Positions 1 to 8,244 are shown, counted from the first letter of the stretch. The stretch is 43,520 nt of DNA from Bilophila wadsworthia ATCC 49260 (GCF_000701705.1 NZ_JNJP01000029.1:1-43520); one strand, 5' to 3'. Numbers and translations are program-made. The notes: generated from the letters alone by a model not told the origin.

Positions 1-126
1 CCAGCTTGCGCAGGAAGGATAGGAAAAGATGAAATTTGGGGGAGGGGAGAGGAACCCCTTCTCCAGAAGGGGTTCCTCTCCCCTCCCCCAAATTTCATCT
101 TTTCCTATCCTTCCTGCGCAAGCTGG
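1..126. repeat. Perfect 60-bp inverted repeat at the window edge
   Basis: Bases 1-60 are the exact reverse complement of 67-126, around a 6-base centre (CTCCAG). The inner part is a G-rich/C-rich stem of the same style as other terminators in this window (for example 4840-4889), so a transcription terminator for tctBA is likely here. The outer 22 bases of the right arm lie inside the tctA coding end. A natural terminator would not be expected to mirror coding sequence exactly, so the outer arms may be an assembly fold-back at a contig end. Confidence 0.85.
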
Positions 127-1613
127 GCGATCTTCGAGCGGCGCAGACGTGCGCGGGCGATGCTGAAGACGGCGGCGACGGTGAGCAGAAGAAGCACGAC
201 CGAGAACGGATGCGTCAGGAAGATCATGAAACTGCCGTCGGAAAGGGTCATGGTCTGATCAAAGGCGGACTCCAGCAGAGGCCCGAGGATGAAGCCGATG
301 ATCATTGGCCCGGCCGGGAACTGGAACCGGCGCATCCCGTAGCCGAGGATGCCGAACAGGATGAGGCAGAGGATGTCGAACAGGTTCTGGTTGATGGAGT
401 AGGTGCCGACAAAGGCGAAGATGGTCACGGTCGAGAAGATGATGTGCTTCGGGAGCTGCGTGATGCGGACCCATACCCTGAAACCGAGCTTGGCGATGAC
501 GTAGAGCAGGATGTCGCACATAATGAGCGAGCCGAAGATGCCGTAGACGACGGTGGTGTTTTCAAAGAAAATGTTGGGTCCGGGGGTGATGCCCTGGATG
601 AGGAACGCGCCCATGAGCACGGCGGTCACGTCGTCGCCGGGGATGCCGAGGGTCAGGAGCGGGATCATGGCGGAACCGGTCACGGCGTTGTTGGCGGCTT
701 CGGGGGCCATGACGCCTTCGATGGCGCCTTTGCCGAACTTCTCGGGATGTTTCGAGGTGCGCTGGGCTTCGGAGTAGGCCATGTACGCGGCGGGGGAAGC
801 CCCGAGGCCGGGCATGGCGCCGATGACCGAGCCGATGATGGACGAACGGAGCAGGACCGGGATGCGGCTCTTGATTTCCTGCCACGAGAGGCGGCCGTTT
901 TCGCCGGAAAGATCGAACTGCTGTTCAAAGGTCTTGCGGATGCCGGAACAGGCCTGATGGATGACTTCGGGCAGGCAGAGCAGGCCGATGACCATCGGGA
1001 TGAGGGCGATGCCCGACATGAGGTTTTCGTTTTCGAAGGTGAAGCGCATGGCCCCGGTGGTACCGGAGACGCCCACGGTGGCGAGGAGGATGCCCACGCC
1101 CGCGCAGAGGATGCCCTTGAGGATGGAGGAGCCCGAAATGCTGCCCACTACGGTCAGGGCCAGCAGGATAAGGCTGCACTGTTCGACGGGGCCGACTTTG
1201 AGGGTGAGATAGGACAGGGGGGCGGCCACGCAGATGAGCAGGATGTTGCTGAACGTGTCCCCGAACACCGAGCCGACCAGCGCCGCGTTGAGGCCCTTGC
1301 CCGCTTTGCCCTGCTTGGTGAGGGGGTAGCCGTCCATAGCGGTGCAGACGGCCGGCGGCGCGCCGGGGGTGTTGAGGAGGACGGCGGTGATGGAGCCGCC
1401 GAACATGCTGGCCTTATAGATGCCGAGCAGCATGGGGATGCCCACCAGCGGGCTGACGTAGAAGGTCAGCGGCAGGAGGATGGAAATGGCCATGATGCCC
1501 GAAATGCCGGGGATGGCCCCGAACATGAGCCCCGTGAAGATGCCGAGGGCCACGGCCCCGATGGTTTCCGGAGTGAGGATGGAAATGAGCCCTGTACAGA
1601 TGTCCGCGAACAT
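105..1613 (-). CDS. tctA: TctA-family tripartite tricarboxylate transporter large membrane subunit
   Basis: The 502-residue, very hydrophobic protein matches the usual length and character of TctA, the roughly 12-helix channel subunit of TTT solute importers. These work with a small membrane subunit and a periplasmic binding protein. Visible family features are the glycine/proline-rich helices near the start (AIPGISGIMA), the G-A-M-P-G-L-G-A segment and the TLGIPGDDVTA segment in the second half, consistent with the family's internal duplication. The ATG follows a GAGAGG ribosome-binding site. It lies 21 bases downstream of tctB, with which it should be co-transcribed. The substrate cannot be read from the sequence; TTT systems carry citrate and many other carboxylates. 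The last codons fall in the terminal inverted repeat. Confidence 0.92.
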   Translation of the reverse strand: MFADICTGLISILTPETIGAVALGIFTGLMFGAIPGISGIMAISILLPLTFYVSPLVGIPMLLGIYKASMFGGSITAVLLNTPGAPPAVCTAMDGYPLTKQGKAGKGLNAALVGSVFGDTFSNILLICVAAPLSYLTLKVGPVEQCSLILLALTVVGSISGSSILKGILCAGVGILLATVGVSGTTGAMRFTFENENLMSGIALIPMVIGLLCLPEVIHQACSGIRKTFEQQFDLSGENGRLSWQEIKSRIPVLLRSSIIGSVIGAMPGLGASPAAYMAYSEAQRTSKHPEKFGKGAIEGVMAPEAANNAVTGSAMIPLLTLGIPGDDVTAVLMGAFLIQGITPGPNIFFENTTVVYGIFGSLIMCDILLYVIAKLGFRVWVRITQLPKHIIFSTVTIFAFVGTYSINQNLFDILCLILFGILGYGMRRFQFPAGPMIIGFILGPLLESAFDQTMTLSDGSFMIFLTHPFSVVLLLLTVAAVFSIARARLRRSKIAQLAQEG

Positions 1614-1634
1614 GTTGCCTCTCCCGTGGTTGGC

Positions 1635-2147
1635 CTAGCCGAACAGGACGCCGGTAGGAAGGATGATCTGCATGAAGTTGAACGCCACGTAATTGAGTAG
1701 GAGCGTGAACAGCACGTAGCAGACGATGCCGATGAGCCAGTGGCGCAGTCCGAGCATCAGGGACACAAGAAACATGACGATCGGCGTTGAGTAGACGAAT
1801 CCGATGAAGTGGAGGCCGATGAGGTAGAGGAAGAGGATGCCGACGTAACCGGCGAGGGCGGCGAAGCGTCCGGCCTCCTCTCCGCCTTCCTGAAGTTCAA
1901 GGCGTTCCTCGTCGACCTTGCCCGCGAGCATGTGGCGCACGGACCGGAGGCAGAACCCCGTGAGCAGCGCGCTCATGATGATGAGGACGAGAGTGACGAC
2001 GGACGGGAAAAAGGCGGGGCTGATGGTCGAGGGCAGGGTTTCGATGACCCACTGATCGATGTGGCAATAGAAATAGATGAAGAAGAGCATGAGGAAGAGG
2101 CTGATGCCCGCTTCGATCCAGATATTCCGTCTTAAAAGCCTGCCCAT
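1635..2147 (-). CDS. tctB: TctB-family small membrane subunit of TTT transporter
   Basis: This 170-residue protein has about four predicted membrane segments (around residues 12-30, 40-62, 95-125 and 130-160), the normal layout of TctB. It sits directly upstream of tctA, the standard order B-A. The ATG at 2147 is chosen because GGGGAG lies 7 bases upstream; a slightly longer frame exists but has no comparable ribosome-binding site. In most TTT operons a binding protein gene (tctC) precedes tctB. Here the upstream neighbour is instead the divergent regulator, so the binding protein must be encoded elsewhere. Expression is probably driven by the sigma-54 promoter at 2269-2284. Confidence 0.85.
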   Translation of the reverse strand: MGRLLRRNIWIEAGISLFLMLFFIYFYCHIDQWVIETLPSTISPAFFPSVVTLVLIIMSALLTGFCLRSVRHMLAGKVDEERLELQEGGEEAGRFAALAGYVGILFLYLIGLHFIGFVYSTPIVMFLVSLMLGLRHWLIGIVCYVLFTLLLNYVAFNFMQIILPTGVLFG

Positions 2148-2268
2148 GTGGTTCTCCCCAGAATCCAAAAGGTTTTCGACGTAATCCGATTAAACATTCC
2201 GCTCTTTGCGATTGCCGCGCGGAGGGGGGTGTCCGCGCCGGGCCGCTGTTGTGCCCGTGTCCTTCTAA

Positions 2269-2284
2269 GCAGGTATTGTGCCAG
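2269..2284 (-). promoter_or_regulatory. Sigma-54 (-24/-12) promoter for tctBA
   Basis: On the minus strand the sequence reads CTGGCACAATACCTGC. It has a perfect TGGCAC -24 element, and the -12 GC is 12 bases from the -24 GG, the required spacing. It points at tctB about 120 bases downstream and lies next to a divergent sigma-54 activator gene. A TGTAACG half-site abuts its upstream side (2287-2293). Confidence 0.8.
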
Positions 2285-2359
2285 AACGTTACAATCTTAT
2301 TTTTATAATAAAAATAAGGCGATTACATAATAAAGGCGTAAAAACGGGCGATACGGGAT

Positions 2360-2376
2360 TGTAACGATACGTGACA
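2360..2376. promoter_or_regulatory. 17-bp inverted-repeat site (putative activator site 1)
   Basis: The site reads TGTAACGATACGTGACA, an imperfect palindrome with TGTAA/TNACA arms. It resembles the second site at 2456-2472. It lies about 75 bases upstream of the sigma-54 promoter, the usual position for enhancer sites of the adjacent NtrC-family activator. Confidence 0.5.
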
Positions 2377-2455
2377 TATGTAGTCCTTTGTGGTATAAAA
2401 AGATACCTCGTGAGTGAAGAACTACCAGCGGTTTTCGTCTTTTTAGGTAAAATAA

Positions 2456-2472
2456 TGTAACGTATCATTACA
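2456..2472. promoter_or_regulatory. 17-bp inverted-repeat site (putative activator site 2)
   Basis: The site reads TGTAACGTATCATTACA and shares the TGTAACG...TNACA pattern with 2360-2376; their centres are 96 bp apart. It ends 29 bases before the regulator's start codon, so it could also serve autoregulation. A further TTACATTGTAA palindrome overlaps its right end. Confidence 0.5.
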
Positions 2473-2501
2473 TTGTAATGTTTTATTACAAAGGCCATTT
2501 C

Positions 2502-4442
2502 ATGTTGACCACGTTGCCTTCTCCTTCCGCGCAGACTATCCGGCAAAGCGTACCGGATCAGGAAGATATTATCCGGCGCTCGCTGGAGCGGTCCGCCCGT
2601 TACGGCGTGGACCCCCACCTTGATGGCGCTCCCGAATCCACCCGCCTTTCCGATGAGCAGCTGCGCGAGCGCATCAACGGGCAGCGCGTTTTTTATACGC
2701 TGGCGAAAGAGCAGATCGATTCCCTGTACCGCCTGCTGCGGGATACGGGGTTCTGTATGGCCCTCGCGGATTCAGAGGGCTATGTATTGTATGTCGTTGG
2801 GGATTCCGATCTCGTGGAGCATTTCAAGCGGCGGCGCTGCATCCCCGGTTACCGTTGGACGGAGCGTGACATCGGGACATGCGCCATCGGCCTGTCGCTT
2901 GAGGAGCGCGTCCCCGTGTTCCTGCCCGGCGACCGGATGTACTCCGCGCAGGCCCGCAAGATCAGCAATGCGGGCGCACCGGTTTTTTCGCTGGATGGGG
3001 GCCGCGTGCTCGGCGCCATTTCCCTGAGCGGCGGTTCCGACATGATGCACATCCACACGCTCGGGCTTGTGCGGCAGGCGGCGGAAACCGTCACTTCGCA
3101 GCTGCGCGAACGCGAACGCATCCGCGAGCTGGCGATCAAGAACCAGTACATGCGCGCGCTGGTGGAATCCGATTCCCGCGGCATCGTCACCGTGGATCAG
3201 ACCGGGCGCATCGTGGAGGCCAACAGCACGGCCCGCAAGCTGCTGAAGCTTTCGCCCGGCTGCGAGGGCAAGTCCTTTGAGGAGAGCGTGGGCGAGAGCT
3301 ATAACATCACGGGATATCTCAAGGAAGGGAAGGGGTTCCGGGCACGCGAAATCCTTGCCCGGCGCAGCGGGACGACGCATTTCGCGTCCCTCGACCCTAT
3401 CCGCATGAACAGCGGCGAACTGGTGGGCGGTTTGTTCACGGTCATGGAAAAGAAGGAAATGATGCGCATGGCGGTGGAGATGACCGGAGCGCACGCGCAT
3501 TTCACCTTCGAGTCCATCCTCGGGGCGAGCGAGAGCCTGCGCTCGGCTCTGCACCTTGCCCACATCGCGGCTGGAAGCACGGCCCCGGTCCTGCTTTCCG
3601 GCGAGACGGGAACGGGCAAGGAGCTGTTCGCGCAGGCCATCCATAACGACGGCCCCCGCCGGAACCGGCCTTTTGTGGCGATCAACTGCGGGGCCATTCC
3701 AAAAGAGCTTTTGGAGAGCGAGCTGTTCGGCTATGAGGAAGGCGCGTTCACGGGAGCGCAGAAGGGCGGGCGGCCCGGCAAGTTCGAGCTTGCGGACACG
3801 GGCACGCTGTTCCTCGACGAAATCGGGGATATGCCTTTCGACATGCAGGTCAAGCTGCTGCGCGTGCTCCAGTCGGGAGAAATCCAGCGCGTGGGCGGTT
3901 TGCGCACCGTACCCGTGGACCTCCGCATCATCTCCGCGACCAACAAGGATCTCAAGCAGGCCATTGCGCAGCACCAGTTCCGGGCGGATCTCTATTACCG
4001 GATCAGCACCTTGAGCATCCTCGTGCCTCCGCTCCGCGAGCGCGCCGAAGATATCCTCCCGCTGGCGGAGCACTTCATCCATCGGCACGAGCTGCGTCTG
4101 AACCGGCATCCGGTCCCCTTGCCTCAGGAGACAGCGGAGGCGATCCTTCGCTACCCGTGGCCCGGCAATATCCGGCAGTTGGAGAGCGCCGTGGAGCGGG
4201 CGGTGCATCTGGCGGAAGGCGGCGCGTTGTTGCCCGAGCATTTTGGGATTGCGGATCTCATGGAGAACCGCAGGCCCGCCGCGCCCACCCCGGCGCAGGC
4301 GACGCTTGAGGACATCGAGCGGCAGGCCATCGCCGCCGCCCTCGTCCGTTTTGGCGGGAATATCAGTCAGACGGCCTTTGCCCTCGGCGTCAGCCGCCCC
4401 ACGCTATACCGGAAGATGAGCAAGTACGGTCTGGAAGAATAA
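2502..4442 (+). CDS. Sigma-54-dependent activator, GAF-PAS-AAA-Fis (AcoR-like)
   Basis: The 646-residue protein is a bacterial enhancer-binding protein. Residues about 60-200 look like the GAF-type sensor of AcoR/DhaR activators and 215-325 like a PAS domain. The AAA+ domain has Walker A GETGTGKE at 367-374, the sigma-54-contacting GAFTGA loop at 414-419 and Walker B LFLDEIGD at 436-443. A Fis-type helix-turn-helix closes the protein (about 605-645; SQTAFALGVSRPTLYRKM). ATG 2502 is preferred because AAAGG lies upstream; an ATG at 2478 has no ribosome-binding site. It is divergent from tctBA, which has a sigma-54 promoter, so it most likely activates that transporter in response to a small ligand bound by GAF or PAS. 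Confidence 0.92.
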   Translation: MLTTLPSPSAQTIRQSVPDQEDIIRRSLERSARYGVDPHLDGAPESTRLSDEQLRERINGQRVFYTLAKEQIDSLYRLLRDTGFCMALADSEGYVLYVVGDSDLVEHFKRRRCIPGYRWTERDIGTCAIGLSLEERVPVFLPGDRMYSAQARKISNAGAPVFSLDGGRVLGAISLSGGSDMMHIHTLGLVRQAAETVTSQLRERERIRELAIKNQYMRALVESDSRGIVTVDQTGRIVEANSTARKLLKLSPGCEGKSFEESVGESYNITGYLKEGKGFRAREILARRSGTTHFASLDPIRMNSGELVGGLFTVMEKKEMMRMAVEMTGAHAHFTFESILGASESLRSALHLAHIAAGSTAPVLLSGETGTGKELFAQAIHNDGPRRNRPFVAINCGAIPKELLESELFGYEEGAFTGAQKGGRPGKFELADTGTLFLDEIGDMPFDMQVKLLRVLQSGEIQRVGGLRTVPVDLRIISATNKDLKQAIAQHQFRADLYYRISTLSILVPPLRERAEDILPLAEHFIHRHELRLNRHPVPLPQETAEAILRYPWPGNIRQLESAVERAVHLAEGGALLPEHFGIADLMENRRPAAPTPAQATLEDIERQAIAAALVRFGGNISQTAFALGVSRPTLYRKMSKYGLEE

Positions 4443-4590
4443 ACGCTGGAGAAACACTGGGGGGGAGGGGAAACTTTTCTGAAGAAAGGGGGGGAGCGCC
4501 CCCACGCTTCCCCTTCCCCAAACCCATCGGCGCGGAGCCCACCCCTCCATTTCCAAAGACTTTTATGCTTATCGAATCCTTGTTCACAGC

Positions 4591-4619
4591 ATTCTCGAGA
4601 GCGGCGTACTCTCGAGAAT
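4591..4619. repeat. 11-bp perfect hairpin
   Basis: ATTCTCGAGAG at 4591-4601 and its exact complement at 4609-4619 flank a 7-base loop. There is no T-run on either side, so this is not a typical terminator. It follows directly on the dispersed repeat. Confidence 0.6.
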
Positions 4620-4839
4620 GGAACATATTTCCCCAAACATCCCAGCTTAACCCGGCATCCGAGCTTTTCGGAGGCCCCGCCACCGAGGGCCCGCTTGCGG
4701 GGGAATCAGCGGGCATGGGGAAAAGCGTTGTTTCAGTCTACCCGCAGGAACTTGTTCTTTCGGACTCGCATCGGAACGAACTCCCTTCGCGCGGCCTCCC
4801 CACCAGTTGAAAGTCTTTGAAGAGGAGGGAGAGGGGTTT

Positions 4840-4889
4840 GGGGAGAGGGAGGGGAAACTTTCTCCAGAAAGTTTCCCCTCCCTCTCCCC
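4840..4889 (-). terminator. 24-bp stem terminator of the diguanylate cyclase gene
   Basis: 4840-4863 and 4866-4889 are perfectly complementary (24 bp) with a central CC. The stem starts 8 bases beyond the stop of the minus-strand cyclase gene. It has the same architecture as the inner part of the window-edge repeat (stem ending in CTCCAG). Confidence 0.75.
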
Positions 4890-4897
4890 ATGTTCCC

Positions 4898-7099
4898 TCA
4901 ATTCCCCTTCATCTCATCTTCATCCCTGTGCCGCTTGTCGGCGTACATGGAGGCGTCCGCCAACCGGAAAAGCCCGGTGTAGTCGGCTGCATCATTGGGG
5001 AAAGCCGCTATGCCGATGCTTGCGGACATGGAAAGGCCGTCCGGCAAGGGGAACGACAGCCCGCGCCTGAGTTCGTCGATGCGTTTTTCGAGGGCACCCA
5101 TTGAGGGCACGCCCCGGAAAAGCGCGATGAACTCGTCACCGCCGATGCGCCCGGCGATGTCCCCTTCGTTGAGCATGGAGCCCAGGCGCCGCGCCGTCTC
5201 AATGAGCGCGTGATCCCCGGTGAGATGGCCGCATGTATCGTTGATCTGCTTGAAATGATTGACATCGATTACCGCGAGCACATGCATCCCCACGCTGGGG
5301 GGCTGTTGAAGGCTGGCTTCAATGCGCTTTCTGGCCGAACTCGCGTTGTAGAGGCCGGTGAGCGGATCGAGCTGCGCTTTCATGCGGAGCCGTTCCGTAT
5401 CGCGCTTTTCCGCGTCGATATCCTCGATTTCGCCCACGAGCCGTACGGGCTGGCCCGATTCGTCGAAAATGGCCACGGCCTGGACCCGGCACCAGAGAAA
5501 CCCCGAGGGTTGCTTGAGGAAACGCAATTCGGCCGGAGCGGAGTGCCCCGACAGGATCTGGGTGACGAACCGGCGGTAGAGCGGCCTGTCCACGGCATGT
5601 ATACAGTATTCCGAAAGCGAGCCGGAAGCGCTGTCCACGGCGGGGTCATAGCCGAATTTTTCCTTGAAGCGGGGAGAGAAATAGGAGCAGCGGGTTACGA
5701 GGTCGTGTTCGAAGATGATGCGCTCGGAAAGCTCGGTGAGGATACGGTAGCGCTCCTCGCTGATTTTGAGTTCCTGCTGCGTATTGCGCAGGGACGTGAT
5801 GTCCATGACGATGACGTAGAACCACGAGCGCCCGTTTTCGTCGCGCACGAGCTGCGCCTTATCGAACAGCCACAGGATCCGCCCGTCCGCCTTGGTCACG
5901 CGGTACTCCACCGTATCGTAGTCGCTGTGCATGATCTGGCTGTTGATGGAGTCGAGCACGCGTTTGCGGTCTTCCGGGTGGACGAGGTTGTCGAACCGGT
6001 TGCCGTAGGCTTCCCTGAATGAGGCCCGCGTGTGTCCGAGCAGCTTGAGGAACCCTTCGCTGATGTAGTCGAATTCCTGTTTTTCGTCGTTGCTGTAGCG
6101 GAAAAAGCCGCCGGGGATGTTCTCGATGACCGTTTCGAGGAATTGTTTGGCCCGTCGGAGACGCTTGGCTTGCCGTCCTTGCATCCTGAGCACGAGCCAG
6201 AGGAACACCATGCTCAAGCCGATGAAGAACAGCATGAGATAGAGCACTTCCCTCTGGATGGTGCCCACGTTGGCGGTCAGCGTATCCTCCGGGACGATGG
6301 AAAAGATGTGCCAGTCCGTGGAGGTGATTTCCAGCTTGCTGTGCGCCATGTAGTAGGGCGAGCCATCGTAGCGGAACAGCCCGCCGCTGCCGAACGTGTC
6401 CGGTATGTCATTCCCGGGGGCGGGGGGGACGCCTGTGGGAATCAGTTCCGCGATGTTGTTGTAGCGGGCGAGCGGGATCGGGCCGCGCCCCCGGAACAGG
6501 ATATGCCCCTGATTGTTGGTGACGAGCACCTGCCCGCTGCCGTTGAAAAGGCGGTCGTCGATGGACATGATGAAGGCGTCCGTCTGTACCGTGGCGAAGA
6601 GGGCGCCGAGGACTTTGCCTTTGTGTACGATAGGGGAGACGTAGACGTTGATGGGGGTGTTGTCGGTCTTGTCCACGAGCAGGATGGCGACGGTGGAGGA
6701 GGCCGTGAGCGCCCTCTTGAAATAGAGGCGGTCCCGGGCGTCGAAGGTCAGGCCGTCGGTGGTGTGGGCCATGCCGTCGAGGGTGACGAACCCCATGCGC
6801 TTGAGCCCGAGCGTAGCGACGGCCCCCGTGATCAGAGGGATGATCGTTTCAGGGTTGCCTTGTCCGAGTTCCCCGAAGACATGGGCCAGCGCCTCGACGG
6901 TTTGGATATTGCCGCGCATGTCCGCTTTGATGGCGTTGGCGTACTGGCGCGTCACTTCAGTGAGCTGCGCTTCGGCTTGTTCCTGAATGTTTTGCTTCGT
7001 CCTGCTGAAATAGAAGAGGAATACCACGGCGAGCAGGGCGGCCGCCACGATGCAGTACAAAGCATAGGTACGCAATCCCCTCAATTCTCTTTGGTCCAT
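4898..7099 (-). CDS. Membrane sensor diguanylate cyclase (Cache-PAS-PAS-GGDEF)
   Basis: The 733-residue protein should make cyclic di-GMP in response to an external signal. A membrane helix (about 11-31) precedes a periplasmic double-Cache-like sensor (about 35-280). A second helix (about 287-307) leads into two PAS/PAC domains (about 320-440 and 445-570), and a GGDEF domain runs from about 580 to the end with an intact GGDEF at 653-657. The usual inhibitory I-site RxxD before GGDEF is not present (the sequence there is NEGD), so product inhibition may be weak. The ATG at 7099 has a GAGG site 7 bases upstream. It is a single gene with its own terminator. Confidence 0.92.
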   Translation of the reverse strand: MDQRELRGLRTYALYCIVAAALLAVVFLFYFSRTKQNIQEQAEAQLTEVTRQYANAIKADMRGNIQTVEALAHVFGELGQGNPETIIPLITGAVATLGLKRMGFVTLDGMAHTTDGLTFDARDRLYFKRALTASSTVAILLVDKTDNTPINVYVSPIVHKGKVLGALFATVQTDAFIMSIDDRLFNGSGQVLVTNNQGHILFRGRGPIPLARYNNIAELIPTGVPPAPGNDIPDTFGSGGLFRYDGSPYYMAHSKLEITSTDWHIFSIVPEDTLTANVGTIQREVLYLMLFFIGLSMVFLWLVLRMQGRQAKRLRRAKQFLETVIENIPGGFFRYSNDEKQEFDYISEGFLKLLGHTRASFREAYGNRFDNLVHPEDRKRVLDSINSQIMHSDYDTVEYRVTKADGRILWLFDKAQLVRDENGRSWFYVIVMDITSLRNTQQELKISEERYRILTELSERIIFEHDLVTRCSYFSPRFKEKFGYDPAVDSASGSLSEYCIHAVDRPLYRRFVTQILSGHSAPAELRFLKQPSGFLWCRVQAVAIFDESGQPVRLVGEIEDIDAEKRDTERLRMKAQLDPLTGLYNASSARKRIEASLQQPPSVGMHVLAVIDVNHFKQINDTCGHLTGDHALIETARRLGSMLNEGDIAGRIGGDEFIALFRGVPSMGALEKRIDELRRGLSFPLPDGLSMSASIGIAAFPNDAADYTGLFRLADASMYADKRHRDEDEMKGN

Positions 7100-7311
7100 A
7101 ACGTTTCCTCGGACGAAGTCTGTTCGCCTGCGATGAATAATAACGCGTGTTGATAAGCAATGTCCAGAGAAAGGCGAGAATGGCAGGGTGTTTTATGTGA
7201 AATGAAACATTCTATGATGTTATATACAGCATGTCTGTCCAATCATTCATAGCTGTTTACTTGCATTGAAGCCCCGATGCCTGTACAAGGCGGAGCAAGA
7301 GAGGGTTTCCT

Positions 7312-7719
7312 ATGGAGATATGTACGGTGGTCACCCGGGACCGGGAGGAGATGGTGGACATCACGGAACGCCTTTGCGCCGTGATCCGGGAAAAAGGCTG
7401 GAGGCACGGCGTTGCGGCACTGTTTTGCCCGCATACGACCTGCGGCCTGACGATCAATGAAGGGGCCGATCCCGATGTGCGCCGGGACATGACGGCCTTT
7501 TTCAGCCGCATCATACCGCATCGGGGAGAATGGCGGCATGGGGAAGGCAACAGCGACGCGCACATTAAGGCGAGCCTTATGGGACCGTCCCTGTTCGTGA
7601 TTGTGGAGGACGGCGAACCGCGCCTCGGCACATGGCAGAGTGTCTACTTATATGAAGGCGACGGCCCGCGTTCCCGTTCGATCTGGGTCCAATGGCTGCC
7701 CGCGTCAGAGAATGCCTGA
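7312..7719 (+). CDS. YjbQ/UPF0047 family protein
   Basis: This compact 135-residue cytoplasmic protein has the family's signature blocks in order: CPHTTCGLTINEGAD (39-53), HGEGNSDAH (76-84) and GTWQSVYLYEGDGPR (106-120). The conserved His/Glu/Asp residues are the presumed metal or substrate site. Members are annotated as secondary thiamine-phosphate synthase on the basis of weak activity of the E. coli protein; the physiological role is unsettled. AGAGG precedes the ATG. It stands alone, convergent with an XRE regulator gene. Confidence 0.88.
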   Translation: MEICTVVTRDREEMVDITERLCAVIREKGWRHGVAALFCPHTTCGLTINEGADPDVRRDMTAFFSRIIPHRGEWRHGEGNSDAHIKASLMGPSLFVIVEDGEPRLGTWQSVYLYEGDGPRSRSIWVQWLPASENA

Positions 7720-7777
7720 TTGACTGTGCCCGGCGGTTTGTGCTTTGGGGACTTCCGAATGGTCCCGCGGCAGGCAT

Positions 7778-8128
7778 TCATTCCGGAGGCGAGGGAGACT
7801 GCTTGCCCGTTTCTTTTGGGAGAGCTTCCTGATGCGGCTCGTCCTGCCTTTCCGCCTTGCGCCGGACACTCTTGCGGCGCCCGTGCCCGGTCCGCAGCAT
7901 TTCCTCATGAATCATCCTGAAAAGCGAGAGCCCGTCCAGGTTCAGCGCCATCGCTATAAGAAGCAAGACGTTGAGGGTGGCGTTTTGTCGGCGGCCCTCA
8001 AGCTGGGCAATGTGAATACGAGAGAGACCAGCGAAATCAGCAAGTTTTTGTTGCGATAGCCTGGCCTCCCTTCGGACGCGCCGGAGCACGGTAGCGATAG
8101 CGCTTTTCAATCCCGGTAGATCTTCCAT
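7778..8128 (-). CDS. XRE-family transcriptional regulator
   Basis: The 116-residue protein has an N-terminal Cro/CI helix-turn-helix (about 10-65; LSQQKLADFAGLSRIHIAQLEGRRQNATLNVL) and a basic then polar tail without recognisable structure. The ribosome-binding site before ATG 8128 is weak. A TAGATCT/AGATCTA inverted repeat overlaps the start codon and could be an autoregulatory operator. It is divergent from the CI/S24 repressor gene, as in prophage-like or toxin-antitoxin-like switches, but no other phage genes are nearby. Target genes are unknown. Confidence 0.8.
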   Translation of the reverse strand: MEDLPGLKSAIATVLRRVRREARLSQQKLADFAGLSRIHIAQLEGRRQNATLNVLLLIAMALNLDGLSLFRMIHEEMLRTGHGRRKSVRRKAERQDEPHQEALPKETGKQSPSPPE

Positions 8129-8141
8129 GCCGGGAGATCTA
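8117..8141. promoter_or_regulatory. Inverted repeat over the XRE start codon
   Basis: TAGATCT (8117-8123) and AGATCTA (8135-8141) are perfect 7-bp arms with an 11-base spacer containing the XRE gene's start codon. The position suits autorepression. Confidence 0.4.
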
Positions 8142-8149
8142 GCCCAGAC

Positions 8150-8179
8150 TTGACAAAAAGATGTATTCTAAAACATACA
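8150..8179 (+). promoter_or_regulatory. Putative promoter and operator of the CI-like gene
   Basis: A consensus -35 TTGACA lies at 8150-8155. A TGTAT-N8-ATACA inverted repeat occupies 8162-8179 where the -10 region should be; no strong -10 hexamer is present. Repressor binding to the repeat would block the promoter. Confidence 0.4.
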
Positions 8180-8244
8180 AAAATGAGACTCCAACCAGGT
8201 TATCAGGGCGTTGGTCCGCTCCTGCGCACTAAGAGGCATCCCCA

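Larger units (their letters stand above)
4443..4897. other. Intergenic region with a dispersed repeat copy
   Basis: No gene is apparent in these 455 bases between convergent genes. At 4463-4520 a G-rich block faces a C-rich block (GGGGAGGGGAA / TTCCCCTTCCCC), a probable terminator stem. The following stretch 4510-4590 aligns along its length with 42760-42840, sharing for example TTTCCAAAGACTTT and TTATCGAATC. A third, inverted trace of the tail motif is at 4809-4830 (AAAGTCTTTGAAGAGGAGGG). These are read as copies of a dispersed intergenic element associated with terminators. Confidence 0.6.

Noticed and set aside
36..1700. 554-codon plus-strand frame opposite tctA
   Set aside because: Acidic, Gly/His/Asp-rich low-complexity composition typical of the antisense of a GC-rich membrane gene; no ribosome-binding site.
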